From Rhopalosiphum padi (lineage: Eukaryota; Arthropoda; Insecta; Hemiptera; Aphididae), in the NCBI RefSeq assembly GCF_020882245.1, contig NC_083597.1, positions 12,310,581 to 12,374,580 on the forward strand: a DNA stretch of 64,000 nucleotides, in the 5' to 3' direction. Shown piece after piece: positions 39,543 to 52,803 of this stretch. How positions within the stretch are numbered: position 1 is the stretch's first letter; each line of letters starts with the position of its first letter. The position numbers were made by a program, and so were the translations under genes. The notes under the pieces are model-generated. The model made no database searches. It was not told where the DNA came from and worked only from the letters and a program-made list of their open reading frames with translations.

Positions 39543-41375
39543 ATTTTAAATAATTTTGCATTTTTATAAAAATAACTTAATCTTCTATCAACATTTATAG
39601 AAATAAAACTTAAAAAAAAAAAATTGAAAGTTGAAAATGAACATGAATAACTTGATAGTCAAAATATTTGAAAACTTTACTATATTAATACTTAATAAAT
39701 AAATATTATACCGAAAATTATCATATAAAAATTCGGCGGAAATGTATCTACATTTAAAAAAGTGAAAATACTTATATGGTTTTTCACTTTTATGACATAA
39801 AAATATTAATCGTTTGTGGAAAAATATATTATATATTTATATAATTATTTTACTTGTGAATATGCAGTATTATAAAAATTTGAACTTTAAATGCTCATAA
39901 CAAATTTACTTGACTTTCTGGTAAAATATTTTTTTTATTTTAGGTTGAAAAACTTACAAAGAACTTTGTATTGCATTTTCAAATATTTTCATAAATTTCT
40001 AACTACAAAACAATTAAAAATTTTTTAAGATTTTACGAATTTAGTCGAAATTCGTTATTTATTACGAGTTTGTATTGTTGTCGATATAACTATGTAAAAA
40101 TATATTACTTCTAATTTTTGTAACAAAAGTCGAAATTTTAACTTAAAATTAAAGTGCATTTTGGTTTATATTATTTAAAATATATAAGTTATGACTTACG
40201 TCTTATTGTAATATTAATTTTTTTATAAGCCAGCTTCATGTGATTAAACGTATTATCCTACTCAGTGTCAGATTAAAAGATTTGGTGCCCCTATAGGCGC
40301 CTTGTATAAAACACCACCCTTATTTTGATTTTTTATATATGAACAAAAAAAAAATGTATTTTATAAAACATATTTCTTCCGAGCATAAGCACGTTTTATT
40401 TAAAACCATAAATAATATGCATTGAGGTAAAATATGTTTAAATACGTAACTATACTCGTATATTTATATACCTTCATGTAATTAAAATAATTCATGTAAT
40501 TATAATAATTGTATTATAGTTGGCCCAAAATGGAAGACTATGTATACATATTATATAATATATCTTACTTAGAAACTCGATGGATTTAATATACGACTGA
40601 TATATGACAGAAACGAATGTATATATTACATATACTATGAACATATGTGGTGTGTGCGTGTGTTGTAGTATAGGTATATATTATAATAATATGTATTTCT
40701 CCGAGAAACCATGTGCGTTTCACCAAGCGAGAAAATAAACTCCCAAAGTCTTTGCAGTGACTCGAGGAGCCTGATGATGCGTTTATACATTATATATATA
40801 TAAGAAAATCGCGACTAATTCTTAGAACACTGCATGCGTGCTTTTCTGCAATGTGTGCGTGGGTGATGTACTCGACTATATATATATATACGATACGTGT
40901 TTTCTTAAAGCCGATTCGTTTACATACGAAAGAGCGCACTTTGGTGTGCGATAATTATTTCGACACATGGAATACTACATAATATATATAAGTACCGGTA
41001 TATCGTATATACTTATATATATATATGCGAGTGTTTATAGTATATAGTACTCTATACGAACGAAAACGGCTAAACACACACTCATACATATACATACACA
41101 TACACTTGTCGTCTATTTTTATAAGTGTATGTGTGTGTTATAAGTTTAGAGTGACGGAAAGAGCACATATTATTGGCTTAATGTTTTCCGATCGGCCGAG
41201 CGGAAGCGCGAGGGAGTCTTAACGTTTTGACGTTGTACCCACGGCGGCGGCGGCGGCGGTGGTGGTGGTAGTTCCTCATCTCTTGACACACAATTATACT
41301 ATACTGCACCCTTAACATATATGCGCACGCGTATTATTTACACAGACATATCCTATAAATAATATATACATATAC

Positions 41376-41425
<50 letters not shown>

Positions 41426-41843
41426 GTGTGTGTGTGTGTGTCAGATGCACACACACGCGCCCACGTCGCACTTGTTATTCGAATTTGGTAAATGTGATTA
41501 AAACTCTGCGCTATATGTCTATAAATAAATAAATACGTATATGTGTGTGTGTGTGTGTATGAATACGTTTCTACTTTCTATATATAATATGCAAACTTTC
41601 GTGATTTCAATGTATACGCTTTTATGATTAGCTAGTTATTGTTGATAATATAAATTATAAAACATATATATACAATATATACGCGATTAATCCCCGACAC
41701 GAGAATGTTTCTATTCTAATGTAAAAAATTACTACGATGCTCGTACTATTCGTACCTATATATACTAAATATTTAAATAATCAAGGGTACATAATAGTTA
41801 TGATAGTAATCACGTGATTGCTGAAAAGTTGTTAGTATATGTT

Positions 41844-41863
41844 TACGTATCTTAAGATACGTA
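41844..41863. repeat. Perfect 20-bp palindrome
   Basis: TACGTATCTTAAGATACGTA is its own reverse complement over all 20 bases. This is longer than the surrounding TA microsatellites would give by simple alternation, because it contains TACG and CTTAAG. Confidence 0.9.
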
Positions 41864-44800
41864 TGAAAAACCATTGTTATAATATTATATAATAAATCTA
41901 TTGTACGTGACACTAAAAATCATGTGTACATTTATCAATTAGTTAACAATTGGTTAACTTTAAATTGGTTATTTATAAAAATATAATAAATTAACGTAAG
42001 GTATAACAATATTGTTACGAAAGAATAACTCTGTGAAAGAAATATTTACAACGCTATATAATATATATGTATAACTATTATAGGTCTTTTTTATTGTAGC
42101 GTAACTAATAGTAGTTTAATGATGATAATGATTTATTATCTTTATAGATATTCACTATCGTCTATCTCCCTTGGTTTTTAGTCAAATTTTAATAAATGTT
42201 CAGTAAATACAGATACAAAAATGCTCTCTTAAAAATAATAATTAAATATTGTGTTTGAGAGAGTTATAATAGTTATATATACTTATACCTTATATATTAT
42301 ATTATTGTCATGATGTACTAATAAAATGTATATCAAACGTCAGCGTTTTTTTTTAAAATTGTGTAGGCTCTAATTATTTTTCGACGGACGTTATTAACTT
42401 TAATAGTTTTTTGATAGATATACATATTTAAAAAATATTGACTCATAACACATTTATGTTATACGTGTAATATTATGTTAAGAGAAAAAAAGTCTTATTT
42501 AACCTTTCTATCATGATGTGTCTATATAATCTTACTATTCAATTTGGTTATAAAATAATCATTGTATGTATCAATTTACAATAAAAATAGTTAGTCTACG
42601 ATAAATAAATTAACAAAAAACTTGTATTAAAATTTAAAATCAATTTCGATGAGTTAGTTATTTTATTTTATTTTTGTTTTAGTCGCTGTGTTAATTGTAT
42701 TGTTAATTGTTAAGCTATCTCAGTTTATACTGGTACCTAAAAAAAAAATGTATTGTTATTTGCTTGTATACAATAAATTATGCAACTGAGCAGCTTCCTT
42801 TCAAGCATTATTAACGGACATATGAACATTAATAGGGTTATAATCAAGAAATTCAAATAAATAATCTCCTATATTGATTACATCATAATTTAATTTATCT
42901 CGTAATATTTTAATACAAATAATGAATAACACATAGTAGCTACCTATATAAAAATAAATAAAATATATCTAATTTAAAATATTTTAAAATTTATTATTTT
43001 ATAAGAAACCGACTGTGGGTGATTTAATACTTATCACATCAATCCCTGAAGTCGAAAACTTTTTATGAAAATTATGATCACCAAGTTCTACAATAGTAGA
43101 ATACTATATATACTCTATATATTTTTACGAAATTAAAGTTTTAAAATTGATGGTTGTATTCAACCAAATAGATACTCGGATATTATATTGAAATTAGAGA
43201 AATATTAATACATATATTGTTTAGTTGTTGATATATCATAAATGATAATTGATAATATACCTATATAAATGTACCTTATATATATATTAATAATTTTGTA
43301 CATCTATATGATTCAAATTATTGATGGTCACTCCTTGTTAACTATATATTTAGTATACACTTTTAGCTTTAGACCATCACACTGCATCCGGTATCGTACC
43401 CTATATATGTTTGTTGTGTAGACAATATAAAGTTAATCATAATATTATAAACGCTTCCAAACTATATATTATTTAATACTCTATAATTTACATAATTATT
43501 TTATTTATATAAAATTATCTACTCTCAGTATAATATACATTTTATTATGTCACAAAATAACAATATAATTTATTAAAATGAAATTAATTTTCAAAAAAAT
43601 TATAATTTCTCAAACTGATAAATATGATGGATTAGTTAGATTAAAGTGAAAACTATTTTACTCACATTTGGGACCCTTTAAAATCGTCATACAACAAAAT
43701 AATAATTTTATAGTCTCATTGACATTTGTAAAATGAAAATATGTATAATATTATATACGTACACCTACAACTCGAGTGGGTAATTAAAAAATCTATGTTG
43801 TTATTTAAATTATAAAGACATTTTATTTTTATTGAGTGCATGCGCCTGAGCAAGATGAGCGCTATAAATTTTGAAATTGTTTAAAAACGTGTTTTGCAAT
43901 GTCAATATTATTTAGTGTTACTTTCTAACTTTGAACACACTATATTATATAATTATATGACGATAATTTGGAATCCGAATATATAAGTGGTTTATTGTGC
44001 TCGTTTATCATACATAATTTAATGTGCATACTTATCAACATTTTTTCGCGAAAGACCTATATAATTTATTCACACAAATAAAGGTATATGAGTATATATA
44101 TGGGATCTTTACACCGCAGCATATAGCAATACAAGCGACGTTTTTCGGATGACTACTTCGTGTGATTTGTGAGCAGGTGTTATCGCCACGGTTGCGGTGA
44201 GTAAATACACACATATATATAGGTCCATGTACAATAAGTATATATATATGTACATGAGCTACAGTAAAATACAAATATGATTTCCATATACGATGTATAT
44301 TTCCGTTTCCTCGCCTCGTCGTGTATAGCCTAATTTGATTTGGCTGCGATATTTACCGTTCGTTAGAGCCTACAGTACAATGAATAATATATTTTAATGC
44401 CGAAACAGATTTCATTTGTACCTCATCGCCGGAACCGGTAAACAGACCTTTTTCTTTTCTTTTTTTCTTTTTTTTATTTTTACTTCCCCTTATTCATTTC
44501 GCGCAGTAGAATTATACGTCTATATAATGATATACATATACATAACTTTCCCACCTCCTCCTTCGGCGCTCTTGCTGAATACTCACTGTATAGCGCCGAA
44601 GAATATTATATAGGCACCTTAGAATATAATATATAACATTATGTGTGTGTATTATAATATTTCGTATGGCCAAACGATGGTGGGTGGATAGACGAATGGT
44701 AGTGGGTGGGGGTGATGGTAGGTGGTAGCAGGAAGGAAAGCGCCGTGTCTGTTTTCACGGCGGATTACACACGGAAATAATGGTCCAGTGAGCACACACG

Positions 44801-46151
44801 TCGCGGGCGGCGCGCGAAAGGGGGACTTTATAATTTCGTATTAGCTCTGAATTTTTTTTATCGTATTATTATTATTATTATCAGTAAAGAAAGGGCCGAA
44901 CAATCGTGTAAATACAATTTTTTTTCATTCCCCGTCTTCCGGTCGGTTTTTTGTTCGGAAGCGACGAAAAAAAAATAAAATAAATAATCGACGAAGATTT
45001 TCCAAAAATACTTTCTACGTTAATACTTTTCACGTTACAAAAATATTATTAGTTATTACAATGTAATTTAAAAATTGGGAATCTCCCGAATTTTATTTTA
45101 AATTCAACATATTTCTCTTTTTTCTAATGGATGAATAAATAAATTATTATTATTATTATTATAGATATATGTATATAAATATTAAAATATTGTGTATTTT
45201 ATTACTTTTAACGAAAAACAAAATTCAGTCAAAGAATAGAAAATATTTAATATGTTTTTGCGGACGTATCACATATTATTCGCATTACGCCTGCTATTAT
45301 GTATTACCTGCTGCTACGGCAAAAGTAACCTGCACATAATTTAATATCATACTATACAAATTTAAAAGATAACTGAAACGGTTTTATTTATTAGTAGTGG
45401 GCAAGTCGATAAAAAAAAAAATACTAACTAGGTATATTTTATTATATAGGTGAAAATATTAAAAAAAACCTTATGGTGGACAGAATACAAAGGCACACCT
45501 GCACACTGCATGTATGCACTGTGGTGTCTTCTACGTCACCGTAATCGTCCGTTATTGCAAAAAGTTTCTATATAATAAAGTAATGCGATAACTGCTGCAG
45601 CGGCAGAAGCAACAGACGTTTAATATATCATTATATATATATTATTGTGTGTAGACGTGCGAAGCCGTGAGAGGGTGACGAATGACGATATATTATTATG
45701 AGATGTAAAAACGAATAACAACCATATCTGCAAATACACGTGTAATGTAAGTGTGTATAGTATAATATATATATTATAATATTCGAATCTCACTTTAGTA
45801 CCTACCTGGTGCCTATACGACTGCACAAGCGAACGAACAGCAATAATACGTTTTAACTTTGAGTTCTCGATCCTCGTGCGGATAAAAATATAATATATTA
45901 TAATATACAACAATGTGATGATGACTACAGTATACGTATAATATATTACATACGGTCATTATCGTCGAATCGTTGTGAACACGCGCCCTCAACGATCAAC
46001 AGTTTCTCGTGATGATGTACATTTTTTTTTTTTAATACTAATAATATCGTATCCGTGAAATCGTGACGGGAACCAAAAAAAAATTACGATATTATAACGC
46101 GGACGAGGGTTAAAAAACAACTATGTACGAATATTGGACATACACATGATT

Positions 46152-46190
<39 letters not shown>

Positions 46191-46345
46191 TTTAAGTACG
46201 CAGTGGTCACGTGTCGTCCGTGTCTTCTAAACTTATGCAGCAATAATACACATATATAACTGTAGAACCGTCCGACCCCTGAACGAAATAATAAAAGGGG
46301 TGAGGAGTGGGTCTAACGGGGGTGGGTGAGCCGCTTCCCGCTGTA

Positions 46346-46346
<1 letters not shown>

Positions 46347-46384
<38 letters not shown>
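46347..46384. repeat. (ATT)n microsatellite
   Basis: About 12 perfect ATT units. Confidence 0.95.
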
Positions 46385-46387
<3 letters not shown>

Positions 46388-49300
46388 GATCTTATCAGTC
46401 GTTTCTGCATGATGTGTTAATATATTGGCGTAGCGCACGCGCGATATACGAGTATTATAATGAAAATGTTGTGTTTGGAAAATCGGCGGCAGCGTGGCAA
46501 ACGAGACACCGTTTTATGTCGTAAGGTCACCACCACTCGAAATCGGCACACGCCGTGCGATGGTGGATTTTATTTATATCACATATAATGATATAGTATA
46601 TCTATACATCAAAACGAATCTACTACGGTTCAAAAGCATCCATTATTTATTTATGTATATATATATAAGTGCGAATAAACAAGTATATTATATAATAGTC
46701 GTATGACGTATTTAAAACATGCGCTATACTGTGTCTGTAGTATTGTATAAACAAAAAAACACATTTATGACGTACTCTTACCTCTACTTCAAACAAACGC
46801 GTAGAGCCGCGTTAGTCGCGTGTTCTATATTAGACGATGTTTAGTTAAAGCTCAGTTGACATTGGAAACGAGCCCTTTGTGTCCACTGCAGAGTGCATAG
46901 TACCTATAAGGCTATAATATATTATGTTTGTATTAGGACGAGTTGTATTTTTATGGTTTAGATTTTTAGAATCAATTTTTATAATCGAGTTTTTCACCGT
47001 TTATATAATATATATATATATATATATATATTATAAATTATAATAACCTTAAGAATAGTGAAATATATAGATTTTTGCACTTTCACAACTAAACGGTACA
47101 TGACCTGCCAATGTCATTCCATTGCCTAACCTTGAAATAATTATATCAGGTAATATGAGTAAACACTAATACAAACTACAAATGTTATATTATGTATAAC
47201 ATATAAAACAAGTTATTAGATAAATGTTTATTCAATATAAATTATACGTATTTAATAAATTGTTAAGAAATAAATATGAAATAAGAAATTTATACAAAAA
47301 TATCATTGTTATAAGTATAAGTAAATGTTTTATCTCGTTATCTTAAATTTTAAGTTTGGTAATAGCGCCTTAATTGGAGCCCGTAGAAATGAAATACTCA
47401 AGTCACCCTATATTTACGTATTACACCATTGATCATATTATATAGGTGTCTAGGTACATTTAATAAAACATAATTTGTTTTTTCCATGCATCCCTCCTCC
47501 TTTGACAGTATTATATTATATTTGTAAGGTCTAACATCAAACCCTAAACATAGTGTTTACAAAATTATAAGATATGTTGTATAATAATATGAAAAATCCC
47601 CTCCCCCCCAGTAAAAATATAAATTGGCGTCTGATGCCCATCCGTACCTATCGTCTGTACCTTTTTTATATTTTGTAAATGTTTTTTTTTTGATAATTTT
47701 TTTGTATAATTATTTACTTTCCATTTGATTTCTATTATTGCAACATAATAGTGTTATAAAAATTCTATATTTTCTAGTCTTATTTTTTTCTAATCCAAAG
47801 CCCCTAAACCTGTAAAGTAGTAGGTACCAGTTGACATTTAAATGTAGGTATAATGATATTGTATTGATATTTTGTTTTGTCAATTATCAATGTTCTATAC
47901 ATAAATACATTATAATCAGTACGGTATTGCAGTAATATTAAAAAATTATTTAATTTTAAGTTTTAATATATTACTATACGTCTATATTTATATACTATAG
48001 TAGATAGTAGATACTCTTATCCCTTACTTATCTACATTTTTACAATGACATTTCATCATCACAATATTTTAAGAATCAACTCATTTTTCAATCTTCGTTA
48101 TTATCAGTCAATTTAAATTTTGTTGTTACTTCAAATTCGTTTTTACTAAATTGTTTTATTTTTTAATACGAGAAAAATATGCTCGTATAGTGTTTTTTCA
48201 GATATTATTATTTTATTAAAATGTTTTTTTCCGTCACGTTTAGACTGACGTACAGCAAACGATTCCACATACGCGAAGCCCTTATTATTAGACGATAGAG
48301 AAAAATCTCGAGATTTCGCAAAGAATCCGCACGCGTATACCGTATACCCTCGGGGTAGGTGTGTGTTCTGTATATGTATGTATACACTACGAGCAACGAG
48401 CTATAACACTATATATATACAATATACTATGTATACTGACGGGCCAAGTAATTGAACTGGAACCCTCTGACAACCGAACTGTCAATGTTGTGGACGTTGT
48501 GGTATATCTTATCGGGTGAAAAAATCATTTTCCCTCTCTCACTACATATACACACACACACTGTACGGTCTCTGTGTGTATATAATATGACACCTCTTCA
48601 CCAACACTCTTAAATTTCTCTCTGATGTACAATATGATGAATGTGCGTGTGGGGGTAATTTTGTGTAATTACTGTATTACATACACTTATACCTATATAT
48701 GTGTGGTACTATAGCGCGCTGTTCTATAGTACAATTTATTATGTATACAGATTATAATAATATATATACAAGTAATTTGATTTAGGAGATAAACCACGAG
48801 GTCTGTAAAAGAGTATGGATTAACGAAGCATAGAGTAGATTATTACATTATAATTACATATAGATATAAGATATATAGTGAGATCAGAGCCTGATTTAAA
48901 GAAATATTAGACGTCCTATAAACAATTTATTTTGAGTCTATATTTAACTTAAAAGATCGGAAAACATATTGATTATAAAAATAATAAATATAATATAAGG
49001 TATAGCTGACTACCAAATACAAGTTATCCATATATCACAATATTGTATACAGTTAATAACAATAATACGCATTTTTTTTTTTTTTTTGAAAATTTGGCAA
49101 TAGTGTTTTTTTAACATCGCATGAATCATGATTGATTACTATAGTGGTGACAAAGAATTCAGTTCAACTTATAATGTTATAAATAAATAATAAATATAAA
49201 ATTTTCTGCATTAATACAATAAAATGTGTGCATGGCATAAATAAGTATTTTTCTTTTTGTATCTATGTCTTATAAAGTATTAATGGGTTCTAAATATTTG

Positions 49301-49945
49301 AGGGTCTTGTTCTCGTAAGCCGTAAAATAGGAACAGAATGGGATTGCATACATTTTACAACCTCGTGCCATCACATACGGCAATTCAAGTTCTCCATTTT
49401 TTTTTTTTAAACGTTACCAACTTAGATTTTACTCAGTAAATCAAAAATGGTATTAGGTATATCAACCTAGGTGGATCAGATTTTAAATTTTTATTAGTAA
49501 CATATTATTTTGCACATTTCAAGAAATAGACAAATATGAAAAACAAAGTATTTCACCTTTTATTTACCATTAGATTTTTATAGGGACTCCAGGATATTTA
49601 ATGCCACGGATCCTTAACGAGCTTACAAGTTATAACCTAATTCCACTAAAAGTACCTACAAGTAAAGTTTAAACAAATTTTAAAAAAAATACCAATAGAA
49701 ATAATTAAGATTTCCAAAAAGTACTTTTTTTTATTGAAAGGTTAATATTAAAACTCTTTAAAATGCATACTTATTAGGTATAGCTACTAGTTAGAATAAT
49801 GTGCACTATTAATCTTAGTCATTCTTAGACAAGCGTCTAACTTAGGTGACTAGGTCTATCTTTATACCTAAAAACTAAAAGTAAGGTTTTTAACAATAGA
49901 TTACATCTATTATGCTCTAATCTCAAATTCAAACTCTCAATCAAC

Positions 49946-50690
49946 CAGTGGCACAACTTAAGTTTTTATTTGGGGGGGGGGGGGGGGTAGGCTAAAAGTA
50001 CCAAGACAACTTTATATTAATTTTAATATAAATTTTCTATCTTTAGTATATACAATACAATTTTAAAATGTCTTCATTATTTATCACGTTAACAACATCT
50101 CTCTCGATATTCAGAAATGCTAAATTCGTGAAACAATCTTGGAGCATACTGATTCGTAACAAATGTTTGATACGTCTCATAGAAGAAAACGATCTGTCAT
50201 CAGTTCTGTAGCAAGTGGCTGAGCTTATGGGAATAATTATTGCTACTTGTAAGTTGTAACAACTTATATAGATTAGGATAAGCATGTTTTTCGATCACTT
50301 TTCTAATATCAATAATAGGTTTAATAGTACCCAAGCAGTTTCTTTCTACAGTCATTTCTTATTTTAAATCATTATTATTAAAACAATTAGATATTACAAT
50401 AAATGTACATATTTAAAAAAAATATAATTGAAAATTTTAATATTAACCGAGTAAAAATAAAATATAAACTTCCAAGTAAATCTATTTTAATAAAACATTT
50501 AACTGAACCATTAAATTTGATAATTATTTAATTTAGATATTGAGATTATAGATATAAATTATTATATAATGAATAATGATTATTATTATTATTAGATTTT
50601 ATCACAAAAATCACAAAATTCTGAGATTCAATGTTTTCATCAGGGAGGGCTATGGGAATATTAAGGGGGCTAAGCCTAGTTGCGCCTATG
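49946..50690 (-). mobile_element. Internally deleted hAT transposon carrying a broken transposase 3' end
   Basis: A 745-bp element bordered by the identical 8-bp repeat CAATCAAC (49938-49945 and 50691-50698). The ends CAGTGGCACAACTTA and, reverse complemented, CATAGGCGCAACTAG share most positions. A G15 run lies at 49973-49987. On the minus strand it retains the C-terminal hAT dimerisation region. Reading from about 50340 downward, one frame gives KHAYPNLYKLLQL. After a frameshift near 50240-50250 a second frame gives IPISSAT, RSFSSMRRIKHLLRISMLQD and LAFLNIERDV, the classic 'SSAT.ERSFS.MRRIK..LR..M...R...L..L.I.RD' block of TTF/MYM-type hAT transposases. The catalytic core and the rest of the gene are missing, so it is non-autonomous. 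Confidence 0.9.
50043..50340 (-). pseudogene. hAT transposase C-terminal fragment (frameshifted)
   Basis: This lies inside the element 49946-50690. The stretch RSFSSMRRIK...LRISMLQD followed by LAFLNIERDVVN matches the hAT family C-terminal dimerisation domain. The expected ERSFS is altered to a longer YRTDDRSFS, and the upstream FPNLYKLL-type segment is in another frame. There is no start codon, DDE core or BED finger, so it cannot encode an active enzyme. Confidence 0.8.
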
Positions 50691-50698
50691 CAATCAAC

Positions 50699-51119
50699 AA
50701 CTAACTTAATATAAAAATCAATGTTAAAACCACCTTCCCAAACACGGTACTATCCAGGTATAATTCAATCAACAAGGCCGAAACTGAAAAAATTTCGGGG
50801 GGGGGGTCCAACTTTTTTTTTAAAATATAGATACTGAAATTGTATAGTCAATAAAATATTTTCACCTCTAACATGTTTCTATTTTTAAAAATTTCAACGG
50901 CGGAGAGTCAAAAAAGATTCTATAAATTTAGTACGACAAATTATTTTATGATTTAACTATGCCTCTGGAGAGTAATGGCAGCGCCATCTACCAGCGCTGT
51001 TTTATAATTCTTAAAGTGCTCTCAAAAAAAACAAAACATGTATATAGGTACGAGGTACCTACTTCTAAAATATTGTTAACTTTACACAGACGCTTAAAAA
51101 TCTTTTCGTGTTCCTTTCA
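50699..51119. other. Repeat-rich gene-less stretch
   Basis: A G10 run at about 50799-50808 followed by a T/A-rich stretch looks like debris of another hAT copy. A short GC-richer patch lies at 50950-51000. No coding sequence recognised. Confidence 0.4.
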
Positions 51120-51545
51120 CCTTAAAAAGAAAAATCTCTCCTGTCCTTTATCTTGGAGTTGAAACCTAAATTAACATTTAGACCGGATCATAGATAAACT
51201 GCTTACCTAGGACCCACATTTAAGATCAATAAGAAAAAAAACTAAACAGTATACGTATACTACAGTACCACAACTTTCCCGTCCTATCCTTAAATCAAAT
51301 CTTTTCCTCAGCAATTAAATTACTATATTTTGAAAATAAATGCTGTGACCTATTTGGGCTTATTGAATACAAATACGGGGTTATTCAAAAGTCAAAACCA
51401 TTACAGACTAGAACAATTCACGCATTTCAATTCATATTACCTTCCGTTTGCTAACCTTTGCTTTTGGTATGTTTCCAAAACCTCACTCCACAATAACATT
51501 AACATTGAAATCATGATAGATTCTATAATCTACCCTGATTAAAAC
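51120..51545 (+). pseudogene. Heavily decayed non-LTR retrotransposon RT C-terminus
   Basis: Pieces of a Jockey-like ORF2 tail can be followed across several frames. In order they are: a LSWSxxxLTFRPDH-like segment near 51150-51190, RPILKSNLFLS at about 51281-51313, KLLYF (51317-51331), PIWAY then IQ at 51349-51370, and SKTSLHNNINIEIMIDSI (ending near 51534). They fall in the order expected for the '..KLLLYKTLLRPIWTYGIQLWG ... VSN.TLHNDLNI' region. Multiple frameshifts and stops make it an old fossil. A CATAGGCGTACGTACAGG string immediately after (51556-51573) resembles the left end of the 37.6-kb hAT family. Confidence 0.6.
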
Positions 51546-51573
51546 CACCAAAGCCATAGGCGTACGTACAGGA

Positions 51574-52419
51574 TATGCTTATAGGAACACTTGCGGGCTA
51601 TAAATAGTAAATATTTACAGTTTTCACTCACAATTTTTATTTTTTCTAATTAACTATAGTTAGTACTGTTAGTAGTTACAACTTACAATTTACAAAATAA
51701 AAACCAATAAATATTTAGTCATGTTTTTGATAATAAATATTTATGCTATAAAGTATAAAGTGTAAATCGTAAATACTTGGTACTTCCACAGACTACATGA
51801 ATAAAATGTTACATGACAGACTATATGAAATTGGCACCTCTATAAAAACCCGCTTAATATTTGCTGTTATAATGATAATCTGATGTCATGTAAATAATAA
51901 TTTTTGCAATACATTTTTGTATCAAACTAATAAATTTTTAAGACTGAAGAAAAAGTGCTATTTTTATATAGTATGATTAGCATGAATACTTTTTTTAAAG
52001 CTTAAACACATATAAATGAATAATTTCCAGCAACACCTACCACTAAGTCGGTATTATACTTAAAAGTCCGACGAAAAAAAGTCTGGTAAAAATTTATTTT
52101 TAAAAATTATATTAATATATATATATTAATGAACACTAATTCGATTTACATTAATAATTAATGGAATAAGAATAACCATTTACAAATATTTGCTTACCTA
52201 AATTATAATATTGTATTATTGTAGGTATTTACGGTGAATAATAATCATAAATAGTTTATCTATATAGTAACTAGTTAGAGAGAGTTAAAAGAGACTTAAA
52301 AGAGTGTTAAGATATTTAACTGTAAAATGTATAGGTAACAGGTAAGTCGAGAAAAATTTTGTTGTTTGTGTAACTTGAGTTGCAAATTAAGATAAAAAGT
52401 ACTTTTTTTTTCGTTTTTA
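51574..52419. other. AT-rich intergenic stretch before Nup107
   Basis: Nothing coding recognised. AT-rich, with a short TATTAATATATATATATTAATG palindromic run near 52112-52131. Confidence 0.6.
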
Positions 52420-52803
52420 AACTGACGGCGCCGCGGGATTCATTTTAACAATACTTCCGTGACGTCGAAAAATAAAAAAAAGTACCTACATAACGATTTA
52501 CGATCTTTCAATCTTTGGATAGGTACCTAATGAAAAGTACATACAATAATATTGTATCACAATCAGTACAATAATTTGAACAAATTATTTCGCTATTTTA
52601 GCTACACTGATTTTATCATGACCAATCAGAGAATATTATTTATTTTTCCAAATGCTTTCGGTTCCGGCGAGTGTGTTACAGAGTTATCTGTTCTGTTAAA
52701 ACTTAAAAAGTTAGTTTTATCTGTTTAGTGTTTTAAATTTCAAATTTTCAAGTCTGTGTTTCCATTTACCGACACTCGTTGGTATAAAAATTCTAACATA
52801 AAT
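52420..52803 (+). promoter_or_regulatory. Nup107 upstream/promoter region
   Basis: The region upstream of the Nup107 start contains a GC-rich patch GGCGCCGCGGG (52427-52437). A CTTCCG ETS-type core (52454-52459) abuts TGACGTC (52460-52466), a CRE/ATF-type site, about 340 bp before the ATG. Such ETS/CRE combinations are typical of housekeeping promoters. The transcription start cannot be fixed. It may lie in 52660-52790, where GC content rises again (GGTTCCGGCGAG near 52661-52672). Confidence 0.35.

Larger units (their letters stand above)
39543..49937. other. Long gene-less stretch with microsatellites and GC islands
   Basis: No supported gene. Simple repeats include (GGC/GGT)n at 41242-41269, TA/TG tracts at 41385-41440 and 41535-41560, and (TA)n at 46158-46182 and 47010-47031. 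GC-richer islands lie at 40700-40960, 41150-41290, 44680-44830, 45960-46120, 46260-46570 and 48230-48500. A hAT-like left end (CAGTGTCAGATTAAAAG followed by GGTGCCCC) lies near 40262 without a visible partner. A perfect 20-bp palindrome sits at 41844-41863. Confidence 0.5.

Noticed and set aside
40262..40310. hAT-like end CAGTGTCAGATTAAAAG followed by GGTGCCCC
   Set aside because: No partner end or target duplication; probably a fragment, but boundaries cannot be defined.
51556..51573. String resembling the left end of the 37.6-kb hAT family
   Set aside because: Only one end is present and it is diverged, so no element could be delimited.
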